A DNA stretch of 64,000 nucleotides from Olsenella sp. KGMB02461 (lineage in GTDB: Bacteria > Actinomycetota > Coriobacteriia > Coriobacteriales > Atopobiaceae). Positions 51,573 to 60,552 of this stretch are shown here, in pieces; the stretch's first letter is position 1; each line of letters starts with the position of its first letter. The stretch lies in the NCBI RefSeq assembly GCF_012584445.1, contig NZ_JABAHI010000008.1:248001-312000 (forward strand). The letters are read 5' to 3'. Made by a program: the position numbers and the translations under genes. The notes beneath the pieces were generated by a model, which saw only the letters and a program-made list of their open reading frames with translations, was not told where the DNA came from and searched no databases.

Positions 51573-52496
51573 CTAGATCAAGCCGGCATCCACCAGCACA
51601 GCGTGAATAGCCTCGACATTCTCGCCCTCGAGAGCATCCACAGGAGAAGGCATCTGGTTAGTGCTGAAGATGCCCATCTCTTTAAGGGCGGTCTTGAAAG
51701 CGCCAACGCCAGCACCGTAACCAGCGACGCCAGTGGTCACCTGAGTGATGAGCATAAGGTCTGCCAGATAATCCTGAATAGCCTTGACCTGAGCCCAGTC
51801 ACCAGCCTGATAGGCTTTCCACATCTTGACATAAGAGACAGGGTCGATATTGGCAAGGCCAGGCACAGAACCATCAGCACCCGCCAGATACGCACCATCT
51901 ACTACCACCTCGTGGCCAGTAAGTAGACTCATGGGGTGACCGTTGCGGTCGTTTTCACGGACCAAGAAACGGAATGATACGTCATCTCCAGAAGAATCCT
52001 TGACTCCGGCCAACGTGCCCTCAGCACCAAGCATGGCGAGCTCTTGCCAACCCAGCTTATTATTGACGCAGACAGGGATGTCATAAGCAAACAGCGGAAG
52101 ATCCACTGCTTCATGGATGGCGCGGAAGTGATTGGCGATCACGCCGGGGCCAGGAATGGCGTAGAAGGGTGCTGTAGCGACGATGGCGTCAACACCCAGC
52201 TGCTCCATAGCGTGTGCGTGCTCAATTACACGATTGGTTTGCATATCGATGCAACCAGCGAGAACCGGCAGGCGACCCTGGTTGATCTCCATGCCAATCT
52301 CGATGATCTCACGGCGACGCTCGTCGGTAGAGAAGGCTACCTCACCAGAGGAACCCAGGAAGAATAGGCCGTCAATACCGGCGTCGATCATGCGGTTGAG
52401 ATGCTTCTCGTAGGCCGCGCGGTCAATGGAGCCATCCTCTGCCATGGGGACAACTACGGGAGGTACAACACCGGAGATCTTGAAATCCGAGCTCAT
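51573..52496 (-). CDS. nanA: N-acetylneuraminate lyase (DHDPS superfamily)
   Basis: A 307-aa class I aldolase of the DapA/NanA family. GSSGE near residue 45 binds the carboxylate; FAYDIP carries the catalytic Tyr; the Schiff-base Lys is in LAGVKDSSGD. With nanK, nanE and the Sat transporter, cleavage of sialic acid to ManNAc and pyruvate is the natural role. The start at 52496 has GGGAG. Confidence 0.92.
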   Translation of the reverse strand: MSSDFKISGVVPPVVVPMAEDGSIDRAAYEKHLNRMIDAGIDGLFFLGSSGEVAFSTDERRREIIEIGMEINQGRLPVLAGCIDMQTNRVIEHAHAMEQLGVDAIVATAPFYAIPGPGVIANHFRAIHEAVDLPLFAYDIPVCVNNKLGWQELAMLGAEGTLAGVKDSSGDDVSFRFLVRENDRNGHPMSLLTGHEVVVDGAYLAGADGSVPGLANIDPVSYVKMWKAYQAGDWAQVKAIQDYLADLMLITQVTTGVAGYGAGVGAFKTALKEMGIFSTNQMPSPVDALEGENVEAIHAVLVDAGLI

Positions 52497-52610
52497 ATAA
52501 CGAGCTCCCTTCATGTCTGGCGCGCCACTTAGGGGCGCAAATGCGAATAACAAGGCCTGGAGCCTGGTGAGGCCCCAGGCCTTAGGAAAACCGAGATCTT
52601 AGCCTAATTC

Positions 52611-53465
52611 CTAGATCTTGGGATGGAGCAACGAAGGAGCTGCTCCTAGAAGAAGCTTGGTGTAGGGATCCTTGGGATCTTCGAAGATCTGCTTGGCATT
52701 ACCGTGCTCGACTACGGTGCCACCATTCATGACGCAGATCTCATCAGAGATGTAGCGCACGGTTTGAATGTCATGGCTAATGAAGACCATGGCCAGACCC
52801 AGTTCATGCTTAAGGTCGGTGAGCAGGTTCAAGATTTGAGCGCGCACCGATACGTCGAGGGCCGAAGTAGGCTCGTCGGCGATGATGCAGTCAGGGCCGA
52901 TGGACAAGGCACGCGCAATGGCCACACGCTGACGTTGACCACCGGAGAGCTGGCCAGGCAGCGCATCCAAAGCAGAAGAAGGAAGGCCAACGAGACCAAT
53001 AAGCTCGCGAATGCGGTCCTCACGAGAATCCGGATCCCCTACCTTGTGCACCAGCATGGGATCAAGCAGTTGATCGTGCACAGACATACGGGCATTGAGC
53101 GCGGTTGCCGGATCTTGGAAGACTACAGAGAGCACCGAGCCGATATGCTTGCGATCGGCAGCCGTACGCTTGGTGACGTCTTTTCCTTTAAAGAAAACCT
53201 TGCCGGAAGTGGGAGGCTGAAGACCGCACATCACGTTGGCAGTGGTGGATTTGCCACAGCCGGACTCGCCTACAATGCCTAGGGTTTTACCAGGCATAAC
53301 GCGCATGGTAACACCCTTGACTGCATGCACCAGATTGGGGTGTAGCAGAGAACCGGTACGAGTCTTGAAGGTCACCTTCACGTCGTCAAGGAAGATGATG
53401 GGCTGGACGCCGTCGATAGTCCCGTCGTTTACCGCGGTGGGAGTTTGAGTCGTGGTGTCGCTCAT
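52611..53465 (-). CDS. satD: Sialic acid ABC transporter ATPase (SatD/OppF-like)
   Basis: A 284-aa ABC ATPase of the peptide class: Walker A IVGESGCGKSTT, signature LSGGQRQRVAIARAL, Walker B CIIADEPTSALDV, switch FISHDIQTV, and the C-terminal PDDPYTKLLL-like end. It starts three bases after the satC stop. Assigned to sialic acid by context with nanAKE; peptide transport remains an alternative. Confidence 0.88.
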   Translation of the reverse strand: MSDTTTQTPTAVNDGTIDGVQPIIFLDDVKVTFKTRTGSLLHPNLVHAVKGVTMRVMPGKTLGIVGESGCGKSTTANVMCGLQPPTSGKVFFKGKDVTKRTAADRKHIGSVLSVVFQDPATALNARMSVHDQLLDPMLVHKVGDPDSREDRIRELIGLVGLPSSALDALPGQLSGGQRQRVAIARALSIGPDCIIADEPTSALDVSVRAQILNLLTDLKHELGLAMVFISHDIQTVRYISDEICVMNGGTVVEHGNAKQIFEDPKDPYTKLLLGAAPSLLHPKI

Positions 53466-53468
53466 AGG

Positions 53469-55505
53469 TTAAGCATCTCCCTTCTTAACAGACTCAGCAG
53501 TGGTTACTACAGTCTCGGTCTCGCTGTATGCGACTACTCGAGAGATAAGGCCGTTCTTGGCAAGCTCTTCATCAGGTAGCTCAGCGACATAGTGCTCGGT
53601 GCCGGGGATCTGCTTGAGTATGGGATGCACATTAAGGCCCACTGTGGGATGGCTCGAACGAGGAGCGAAGCGATCGCCATCGTTGAAGTCTTTGGGGCTG
53701 GGAACGGTACCGGGCACCTGATGCAGGCGGCCAGCGCCACCTTCGATGGAGAGCACGGCGCCCAGAAGGCCACGGGTGTACTCGTGGGTGGGGTGCATGA
53801 GGAGCTCGATGGTCGGAGCCTGCTCTACTACCTGTCCGGCATACATAACGGTGATGTAGTTGGCGACTTCTGCCACCAGCGCCAGGTCGTGGGAGACGAA
53901 GATCATAGCGAAGCCGAGCTTAGCTTGGAGATCGTTCAAAAGCTTGATGACTTGCTTTTGTACCGTCACGTCAAGAGCGGTGGTGGGCTCGTCGGCAATG
54001 ATCACCTTGGGGTCACGAGTGAGTGCCATTGCGATGAGGACGCGCTGGCGCTGACCACCGGAAAGCTCGTGTGGATAGCTCTCGAGGGTACGGGCGGGAT
54101 CCAAGCCTACAAGCTCCAGGAGTTCCTCTGCGGAGCGGGTGCCACCGCGATCTGTGAGTTGCTTCATCTGGTTCTTGATGAGCATGGAGGGGTTCAGGGC
54201 AGAGAGAGCGTCCTGATAGATCATGGCAATCTCATGGCCACGAAGGTCATTGCGTTGTTGATCGGACATCTCAAGTAGGTTCTTGCCCTGGTAGAGAATC
54301 TCACCGGAGATCTGGGCACGGGAGTCGATAAGGCCCATGATGGTAAGAGCGGTGATGGACTTGCCGCAGCCAGATTCGCCTACCAGACCCATGGTTTGAC
54401 CAGGACGCACAGCGTAGTTCACGTGGTCAACCACGTTGACATCACCATGGCGCGGGAACTTGATGCAAAGATTCTTTACCTCAAGGATAGGCGCCACAGA
54501 GTTATCGGGCTCATGGCGGTCGTGACGCTTGGCCTCGACCTTAGCCAATGCGCTAAGAGAGGCATCCAAGGAAGCCTTCTGCTCCTCATAAGCACGGACA
54601 GGGTCAAACAGCAAGCGATCCTGCTTGCGGGCATGCTTGCCATCGTCCTCGATGGGAGCATTGGGAGCGGCCACCATGGCATCGGTGATGCCTTCGGAGA
54701 AGATGTTCAGGCAAAGGACCGTGATCATGATTGCCAGGCCGGGGAAGAGTGCCTGCCACCAACGTCCAGCCAGCACGCCAGAACGAGCGTCAGAGAGGAT
54801 GTTGCCCCAAGTGGGAGTGGGCTCCTGGATACCGGCAGAGATGAAGGATAGCGAGGCTTCCAGAATGATTGCGTCTGCTACCAGCACGATGACGTAGACC
54901 AAGATGGGGGCGATGCAATTGCGCATGACGTGCTTGAGCAGGATCCAAGGGGCTTTAGCGCCAGATACCACTACTGCACGGACGTAGTCCTCGCCATACT
55001 CAGCAACCACGTTTGCGCGCACGATACGGGTTACCTGAGGGATGTAAATGAAGCCGATGGCCAATACGATAGAGGGTACCGAGTTGCCGAAGACGGATAC
55101 AAACACAGCAGCCAAAGCAATGCCAGGGAAAGCCATGATGATATCCATGATTCGCATGATGACCTCAGAGATCCACTTGCGACTCACAGCAGCCACAGAA
55201 CCAATGATGCAACCAGCCACAAAAGCCAATGTGGTAGCACCAAAGCCGATGGCCAAAGAGTAGCGAGCACCAAACATCATACGAGAGAGGATGTCACGGC
55301 CCTTCTCGTCGGTACCAAAAAGGAACTCGCCGTTAGGAGCCTGGCGAGCCTTAAAGATCTCAAAGGGATCGTGAGGTGCCAGGAAGTTTGCGAACAAGGC
55401 GATGAAAGCAACCAGGATGAGCACGACAATGGAGATCCTGGAGCCAATGCTCATAGCAGCCCAGCGACGAGCTATGCCAGAGCGGCGCTGTACGGTCTCT
55501 GCCAT
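53469..55505 (-). CDS. satC: Fused permease-ATPase of the sialic acid ABC transporter (SatC-like)
   Basis: 678 aa. Residues 1-290 are a DppC/OppC permease (six helices, FGTDEKGRDILSRMMFG, EAA loop VVSGAKAPWILLKHVMRN). About 290-345 is a charged linker. About 345-600 is a DppD/OppD ATPase (LVGESGCGKSITAL, LSGGQRQRVLIAMAL, VIIADEPTTALDV). The last 75 residues include the peptide-class C-terminal extension (LHQVPGTVPSP). The permease-ATPase fusion is, from memory, also described for SatC of Haemophilus ducreyi. One base separates it from satB. Confidence 0.92.
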   Translation of the reverse strand: MAETVQRRSGIARRWAAMSIGSRISIVVLILVAFIALFANFLAPHDPFEIFKARQAPNGEFLFGTDEKGRDILSRMMFGARYSLAIGFGATTLAFVAGCIIGSVAAVSRKWISEVIMRIMDIIMAFPGIALAAVFVSVFGNSVPSIVLAIGFIYIPQVTRIVRANVVAEYGEDYVRAVVVSGAKAPWILLKHVMRNCIAPILVYVIVLVADAIILEASLSFISAGIQEPTPTWGNILSDARSGVLAGRWWQALFPGLAIMITVLCLNIFSEGITDAMVAAPNAPIEDDGKHARKQDRLLFDPVRAYEEQKASLDASLSALAKVEAKRHDRHEPDNSVAPILEVKNLCIKFPRHGDVNVVDHVNYAVRPGQTMGLVGESGCGKSITALTIMGLIDSRAQISGEILYQGKNLLEMSDQQRNDLRGHEIAMIYQDALSALNPSMLIKNQMKQLTDRGGTRSAEELLELVGLDPARTLESYPHELSGGQRQRVLIAMALTRDPKVIIADEPTTALDVTVQKQVIKLLNDLQAKLGFAMIFVSHDLALVAEVANYITVMYAGQVVEQAPTIELLMHPTHEYTRGLLGAVLSIEGGAGRLHQVPGTVPSPKDFNDGDRFAPRSSHPTVGLNVHPILKQIPGTEHYVAELPDEELAKNGLISRVVAYSETETVVTTAESVKKGDA

Positions 55506-55506
55506 G

Positions 55507-56457
55507 CTACACGCTCCTGATTCGAGGGTTGATAAGTATGTAGAGCATGTCTACCACGATGTTGATCACTATGAAGGCCAATGCAACCACCAGGGTGACG
55601 CCTTGCACCAGCGTGGGGAAGTTCGAGGAAACACCGTCGAGAATGGCCATGCCCATGCCGGGGAGGTTGAAGATGACCTCAATTACCACAGCGCCGCCCA
55701 TGAGGTAGCCAATGCGCAGGCCCAGGACAGTAACCGGGGTGATCATGGCATTGCGCAGCACGTTCTTCACAATAACGGTGCCGCGGGGAACGCCTGCGCC
55801 AATAGCAGTGCGCACGTAATCGCGATCCAGTTCTTCAGCCATAGAAGTACGGATCACACGGGTGAGCTGACCAGCCAGGGGCACAGAAAGTGCCAGAGCG
55901 GGCAGAAGCATGCGAGCCCACCAGCCACCGGTAAACAGCGGGGGAAGAGCGCCAGATGCAGGCAGCAGCTTGAGATTGATAGAGAACACCAGGATCAGAA
56001 GTACTGCGAGCCAGAAGGAGGGCGTGGCAATGCATGCGATGGAGAAGATACGAATGACCTGGTCTGGCCATTTGTCTCTATAGACCGCTGCTACCACACC
56101 AAGGATGAACGCGATGACGACACCAATAATAAGGCCAAAGAACGTGAGCTGCATGGTGACAGGGAACGCTTTAGAAACACGCTCAGCTACCGAAGCGGCG
56201 TTCACACCGTACTCGCCCAGATTGCCCTGGAACATACCGCCGAGAAAATCGCCGTACTGTACGATCCACGGTTGATCAAGGCCATGCTTTTCTCGGTAAA
56301 GTTGGACGGCTTCCTGGGTGGCGCCTTCGCCAAGCGCACCATAGGCCGGGTCAACGGGAGAGAAGGACATCACGAAGAACACCAGGAAGGTTACGCCTAA
56401 AACCATGATCGGAAGGGCGATAAGGCGGCGTCCAATAAGCCTGATTAGGTTATTCAC
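55507..56457 (-). CDS. satB: Sialic acid ABC transporter permease (SatB/DppB-like)
   Basis: A 316-aa BPD_transp_1 permease: the N-terminal helix, the FFVMSFSPVDPAYGALG periplasmic motif of DppB proteins, and EAA loop YVRTAIGAGVPRGTVIVKNVLRN (about 205-227). The start is GTG with AAAGGAG. Separated from satA by a 158-base gap with a stable hairpin. Confidence 0.9.
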   Translation of the reverse strand: MNNLIRLIGRRLIALPIMVLGVTFLVFFVMSFSPVDPAYGALGEGATQEAVQLYREKHGLDQPWIVQYGDFLGGMFQGNLGEYGVNAASVAERVSKAFPVTMQLTFFGLIIGVVIAFILGVVAAVYRDKWPDQVIRIFSIACIATPSFWLAVLLILVFSINLKLLPASGALPPLFTGGWWARMLLPALALSVPLAGQLTRVIRTSMAEELDRDYVRTAIGAGVPRGTVIVKNVLRNAMITPVTVLGLRIGYLMGGAVVIEVIFNLPGMGMAILDGVSSNFPTLVQGVTLVVALAFIVINIVVDMLYILINPRIRSV

Positions 56458-56514
56458 GCTGTTCTCTCCTTTCTGTTAATTCGGTAATTGATGGATACTA
56501 TCGACAAGGAAGGA

Positions 56515-56549
56515 GCGCGGGGAGGCAGGGAAGAGACGCCTCCCCGCGC
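56515..56549 (-). other. 12-bp GC-rich hairpin between satA and satB
   Basis: GCGCGGGGAGGC (56515-56526) pairs perfectly with 56538-56549; loop 11 bases. No U-run follows, so readthrough is expected. Such hairpins after binding-protein genes often protect the upstream mRNA and give excess binding protein over permease. Confidence 0.75.
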
Positions 56550-56615
56550 CCACGGGGTCACGCTTCTTTCCACGGCCAGCTTCAAAAGCGGCAAGCTGGG
56601 TTCACGGGAAAAGAG

Positions 56616-58220
56616 TTATTTGGCCTTGCAGCCCACCAGGTCAACGCCGGTGCAGCCAATGGCCTGGAAGCCGTCGATCTTGTCGGCCCAGACGCCAGTG
56701 GGGGTCACGCGGTGAAGCAGAGGATACAGAGGCACCTGCTCGGCGATGAGGTCGAAGCACTGGTTCCAGGTATCCTGCTGCTCGGAGCCAGACTGGGTAA
56801 CAGCCTTGGCCATGAGGGCCTGGAGCTCCTGGCACTTGGGATCCTCCTGCCAGCCGTAACGAGACTGGGTCCAGATGCCGTCGCCGTAGAACCAGCTCAT
56901 GAGCAGGTCGGGGTCGTTACCAAAGACGGAGGGGTCGCCGGAGGCGAGCACTACGTCGTAGGGGCATACGCCGGAGGCATCGGGGGTAGCCTGATTGGCG
57001 TAAAGGTCGGAGCTCTTCTGAGAGTTGAGCTCGACATTCAGGCCGGCAGCCTGGAGATCTTGCTGGATCTGGGCGGCGATGTCCTTGATCCAAGCGGTAT
57101 CGGTTGTCTGGAGTGTCAGGGAGGTGCCGGCAGCGCCAGCCTCGTCAAGCAAGCTCTTGGCCTTGTCTACGTCGTAGGTGTAGACAGTGGAAGCCTTGTG
57201 ATAGCCAGGGAAGTTCTCAGGCAAGTAGCAGGTGGCAGGCTTAGCCAGGCCGGAGAGGGCGTTCTCGATGAGCTTCTCTGTGTCGACGGCATAGAAGAAG
57301 GCTTGACGCACGCGATAGTCATCGAAAGGCTTCTTCTTGGTGTTGAACATGAAGAAGGGCAGGTTGAAGCCCTGGACCTCGTCTACAGTGATGCCCTGGT
57401 TCTTGAAGTTGTCGATCTGATCGGCAGGAACGGCTTCGCAGATCATGGTGGTACCCTCGGTCATGGCGGTCACGCGGGGGTCGTTGTCAACCAGTACGGA
57501 GAATTCGACAGGGTTGGACGCAGGACGATCGCCATTGTAGTTCTCGTTCACAGAGAGCTTGATGGACTGAGGATCAGAGGAATCATACTTCCAAGGACCA
57601 GTGCCAATGGGGAGCTTGGTGAGATCGTCCTTGGACATAGAAGCGGGGCACACCTTGATGATGCACAGACGCTTCTTCATGATCTCGGGGTCGAAGGCAA
57701 CGTTAAGGGTGAACTTCACGCCATCATCGCCGTCAGCCTCAACATTCTCGATGAAGGAGAGCATGGGCACATAGATGTTGCCGGCATACTCCTCGTCCTT
57801 GCCAGCGGCGCGCTGCCAGGACTTGATGACGTCGTCAGGAGTAACCGCAGTGCCATCGGAGAACTTGGCGTCCTTGCGCAGCTTTACGGTGTACTCGGTG
57901 TCGGAAACCTTGGTGAGCTCGTCCTCAGCTGCCAGGGCCTTGTAGGCCTCCATCTTGGCATAGTCGAACTCAAAGAAACCCTCAGCCACGCACCAGTTGG
58001 CAGCCATGCCAGTGGCGCTGGAGGTGGACAGAGGATCCAGGTTGCCCTGGTTCTGGTACGCAAGACCAGCTGTGAGGGTAGCGTTGGGATCGCTGCCGCC
58101 CTCAGTAGAGTTGGAGCTGTCGTCAGTGCCGCCGCAGCCTACAAGACCCAGGCCCGCCACAGCAGCGGCGGCGCCGGAGAGGCCGACGAAAGTACGACGA
58201 GTCATGCCCTTCTTAAACAT
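56616..58220 (-). CDS. satA: Sialic acid-binding lipoprotein, SBP family 5 (SatA-like)
   Basis: A 534-aa extracytoplasmic binding protein of the peptide/opine class. The N-terminus MTRRTFVGLSG is Tat-like, followed by lipobox GLVGCGG (Cys near 28), and SBP_bac_5 motifs LKFSDG-type (LRKDAKFSDGTAVTPDDV) and PEFSVL..DPRVTAM. First gene of the operon. The cargo is inferred from nanAKE. The start at 58220 has AGGAG. Confidence 0.9.
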   Translation of the reverse strand: MFKKGMTRRTFVGLSGAAAAVAGLGLVGCGGTDDSSNSTEGGSDPNATLTAGLAYQNQGNLDPLSTSSATGMAANWCVAEGFFEFDYAKMEAYKALAAEDELTKVSDTEYTVKLRKDAKFSDGTAVTPDDVIKSWQRAAGKDEEYAGNIYVPMLSFIENVEADGDDGVKFTLNVAFDPEIMKKRLCIIKVCPASMSKDDLTKLPIGTGPWKYDSSDPQSIKLSVNENYNGDRPASNPVEFSVLVDNDPRVTAMTEGTTMICEAVPADQIDNFKNQGITVDEVQGFNLPFFMFNTKKKPFDDYRVRQAFFYAVDTEKLIENALSGLAKPATCYLPENFPGYHKASTVYTYDVDKAKSLLDEAGAAGTSLTLQTTDTAWIKDIAAQIQQDLQAAGLNVELNSQKSSDLYANQATPDASGVCPYDVVLASGDPSVFGNDPDLLMSWFYGDGIWTQSRYGWQEDPKCQELQALMAKAVTQSGSEQQDTWNQCFDLIAEQVPLYPLLHRVTPTGVWADKIDGFQAIGCTGVDLVGCKAK

Positions 58221-58858
58221 TGCATTCTCCTGTCTGCCCGTTGCGAGGTTCTCCTCGCACTTACAACTGCGTTTAATCCTAAGGGTTAACTGAAAGATCC
58301 ACTTCGCAGCTGATATGATTCTCCGCAAACGGCAGCGAGTTGTACACCAGCTCCAAGAGATGCTCGACAGACGGAAAAAGGTATATCTATAGGGGTCAAA
58401 TAGGCGTCTTACCTGTGGATTTAGACATGTTTAGTTTTGATAAAGAGGGCATCAAAATATTCTTCATATCCGATGCAAGTGGGCATTGTAACTATTCCGT
58501 GAACGGTTGCCTATTCCCAATCCCTACATTGTTGCACTTTAGGGATTTTTTGACACTATTCCGTAAGTTCTAATGTATCGAGATATTTCTATGCGTAACT
58601 AGTTTTATAGATATCATAATATTATCTTATGCACGTAACATTGCGTAGATATTAGGCATCCCTGATTTCATTTCATTTCGCTGAATGGTAGCTATACAGC
58701 ATCAGTGGCACCCGTTATTCCGTCAACGGCAGCTTGACCCCTTCTTAGTGTACAAGCAGAAGTGGCCTCAAAAGATTTTTTGCCACCGAGCATTGCTAAA
58801 CTCTCACTGAGCACTCTTATTCCAAAAGCAGCGCACACGCTCTTAAAAAGGATTCATC
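58221..58858. promoter_or_regulatory. 638-bp AT-rich intergenic region with repeated operator-like sites
   Basis: This gap separates divergent satA and the PHP gene and is distinctly AT-rich (about 58380-58700). I see no convincing gene in it. It contains three same-orientation copies of TATTCCGT (58493, 58557, 58716), two of which extend to CCGTNNACGG palindromes (58497-58506, 58720-58729), and a variant CCGCAAACGG at 58323-58332. No -35/-10 pair is certain. Confidence 0.6.
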
Positions 58859-59656
58859 ATGTTGGCAGACACCCATTCGCACACATGCTTTTCCGATGGC
58901 GCCGATAGCCCTCAAGCCATGGTGGAAGCCGCTGAACTAGCGGGCCTCGATCTCCTATGCATCACCGATCACCTTACTCTGCCTGTGTGGCTAGATCCTC
59001 GGGCTGAGTGCTCCGTTGCCGAGAAAGACCTCCCCCTCTGGCGGCTGGAAATTACGGAGGCTGCTGCCCGTGCTTCTATTCCTGTGCTCTGGGGTGCCGA
59101 ATGCGATTGGTACGAAGGCTGCGAACCGCTTATAGAGCGTTGGAGCCAGGGGGTGCAGATGCGCTTAGGCTCGGTTCACTGGGTGGATGGCCGCCCCATA
59201 GATGATCCTGAGGACCTCTCGTTTTGGGAAGATGAGGGCCCCGACATCGTGTGGCAGCGCTACGTAGAAGCTTGGTGTGCCGCTTGCGAAAGCCCTGCTG
59301 ATTTTGACACCATGGCGCACCCAGACTTGCCTGCCCGCTTCTGGCATGAAGGTTATGCACCCTCCATAGACTTGGAGCCCCTTTATAAGACTATGGCCGA
59401 ATGCGCCCATGACACTCATCGCCGCATCGAGGTTTCCACAGCGCTCTTGCGTAAAGGTGGGAAACGCCTTTATCCAGACACTCCCCTGCTCAAGCATTTC
59501 TCTGATGCCCAAGTGCCCGTCACGTTTGGCAGCGATGCCCATAGAGCACGAGACGTAGGCGCCGATCTCACCGAGGCACACAGAGTTGCCTGGGATCTAG
59601 GCTATCGATTCCAAGAAGTGCCTTCCATAGAAGGCTGGCGCTCTGTAGCTCTGTAG
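58859..59656 (+). CDS. hisK: PHP-domain histidinol-phosphatase
   Basis: A 265-aa metal-dependent phosphatase of the PHP family: DTHSHTCFSDG (residues 4-14), CITDHLTLP, GAECDWYEG, SVHWVDGRP, DTMAHPDL and FGSDAHRARDVG. It converts histidinol-phosphate to histidinol, and faces the his operon that lacks another phosphatase in view. The start follows AAAAAGGA. Its stop lies within a threefold CTCTGTAG tandem repeat. Confidence 0.88.
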   Translation: MLADTHSHTCFSDGADSPQAMVEAAELAGLDLLCITDHLTLPVWLDPRAECSVAEKDLPLWRLEITEAAARASIPVLWGAECDWYEGCEPLIERWSQGVQMRLGSVHWVDGRPIDDPEDLSFWEDEGPDIVWQRYVEAWCAACESPADFDTMAHPDLPARFWHEGYAPSIDLEPLYKTMAECAHDTHRRIEVSTALLRKGGKRLYPDTPLLKHFSDAQVPVTFGSDAHRARDVGADLTEAHRVAWDLGYRFQEVPSIEGWRSVAL

Positions 59657-59664
59657 CTCTGTAG
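59641..59664 (+). repeat. Three tandem copies of octamer CTCTGTAG at the hisK stop
   Basis: CTCTGTAG is repeated three times in direct tandem. The stop codon is the last TAG of copy 2. Gain or loss of one unit would change the last residues by frame shift, making this a slippage-prone site. Confidence 0.9.
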
Positions 59665-59700
59665 GGCCCGCGACTGAAACGGGTAATCCGGAGGTTCCAG

Positions 59701-60018
59701 TTAGCCCATACGGGCGTTTAGCTCTCCTGCAAGCTCGTCCAAATTCACGCCCTCTGCCTCCAGCACCACCATCAAGTGATAAATGAGATCGGCTGCCTCA
59801 TAGCGCACATGGTCATGGTCGTGATCCTTGGCTGCCATGACTACCTCGACAGCCTCTTCTGCTACCTTTTTGAGCCGCTTGTCCTCAGGACTTGTGAGCA
59901 GCAGCGCAGTGTAGCTCTCCTGTGGGTCATGGTCCCATCGACCGTGGATAGTGGCTGCGAGCGATTCCAGCGTCGCGCCCAAATCGCCAGCTTCCACATG
60001 CAATGTGCGCTCTCCCAT
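59701..60018 (-). CDS. hisE: Phosphoribosyl-ATP pyrophosphatase
   Basis: A 105-aa MazG-like pyrophosphatase for step 2 of histidine synthesis: DHDPQESYTALLL, KKVAEEAVEVVMAAK (metal-binding Glu residues) and DLIYHLMVVLEAEG. The last gene of the his operon, separate from hisI rather than fused. The start at 60018 has GGAGGAG. Confidence 0.94.
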   Translation of the reverse strand: MGERTLHVEAGDLGATLESLAATIHGRWDHDPQESYTALLLTSPEDKRLKKVAEEAVEVVMAAKDHDHDHVRYEAADLIYHLMVVLEAEGVNLDELAGELNARMG

Positions 60019-60095
60019 GAAGCTCCTCCAAACACTTCGATATCCCCTTGCCATCTGCGGTGCTGCGCCGCTTCTGCTGCCGAGAAGGCCATGCC

Positions 60096-60509
60096 TCAGG
60101 GCCTCTGGACGTCTCCTTGCTGCGGGGCCTCTTCTGCGGCTATAGCGGCATCAGGAGCCAGCTCCCTGAAGAAACAGGATCGATGCCCAGTGTGGCATGC
60201 GGGGCCCGGAGAATCCACTTCCACCAGCAAGGTGTCGCTGTCGCAATCTATGAGCAAAGATCTTACGGTTTGAATGTTTCCGCTGGTGGCGCCCTTGTTC
60301 CAAAGCTCCTGGCGCGACCTGGACCAAAACCAGGTAGTGCCCGTCTCTAAGGTGAGCTTCAGCGACTCCTCACTCATCCAAGCCACCATAAGCACTTCAT
60401 GGGTATCCGATTGCTGCACTACTGCAGGTATGAGTCCATGCTCATCCAGTTTGAGCGTGACGGCCTCAAGAGGTGTGGGTTCACAGGTTTCGCCTGCATA
60501 ACTAGTCAC
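60096..60509 (-). CDS. hisI: Phosphoribosyl-AMP cyclohydrolase
   Basis: A 137-aa step 3 enzyme: [42 protein letters not shown] and [11 protein letters not shown] carry the metal ligands. The start is GTG at 60509, seven bases after AAGGAG. An exact dispersed 11-mer lies in the 43-base gap to hisF (60538). Confidence 0.94.
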   Translation of the reverse strand: MTSYAGETCEPTPLEAVTLKLDEHGLIPAVVQQSDTHEVLMVAWMSEESLKLTLETGTTWFWSRSRQELWNKGATSGNIQTVRSLLIDCDSDTLLVEVDSPGPACHTGHRSCFFRELAPDAAIAAEEAPQQGDVQRP

Positions 60510-60552
60510 AGGAAGACTCCTTGCGGTGGGGGTGTGGGTTTCTCGGCAAGCG

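Noticed and set aside
56712-58289. 525-codon open frame opposite satA
   Set aside because: Complementary-strand artefact of satA; no recognisable domain and no ribosome site.
58340-58573. A 77-codon frame in the satA/hisK gap
   Set aside because: No ribosome site, AT-rich, composition unlike neighbouring proteins and covered by operator-like repeats.
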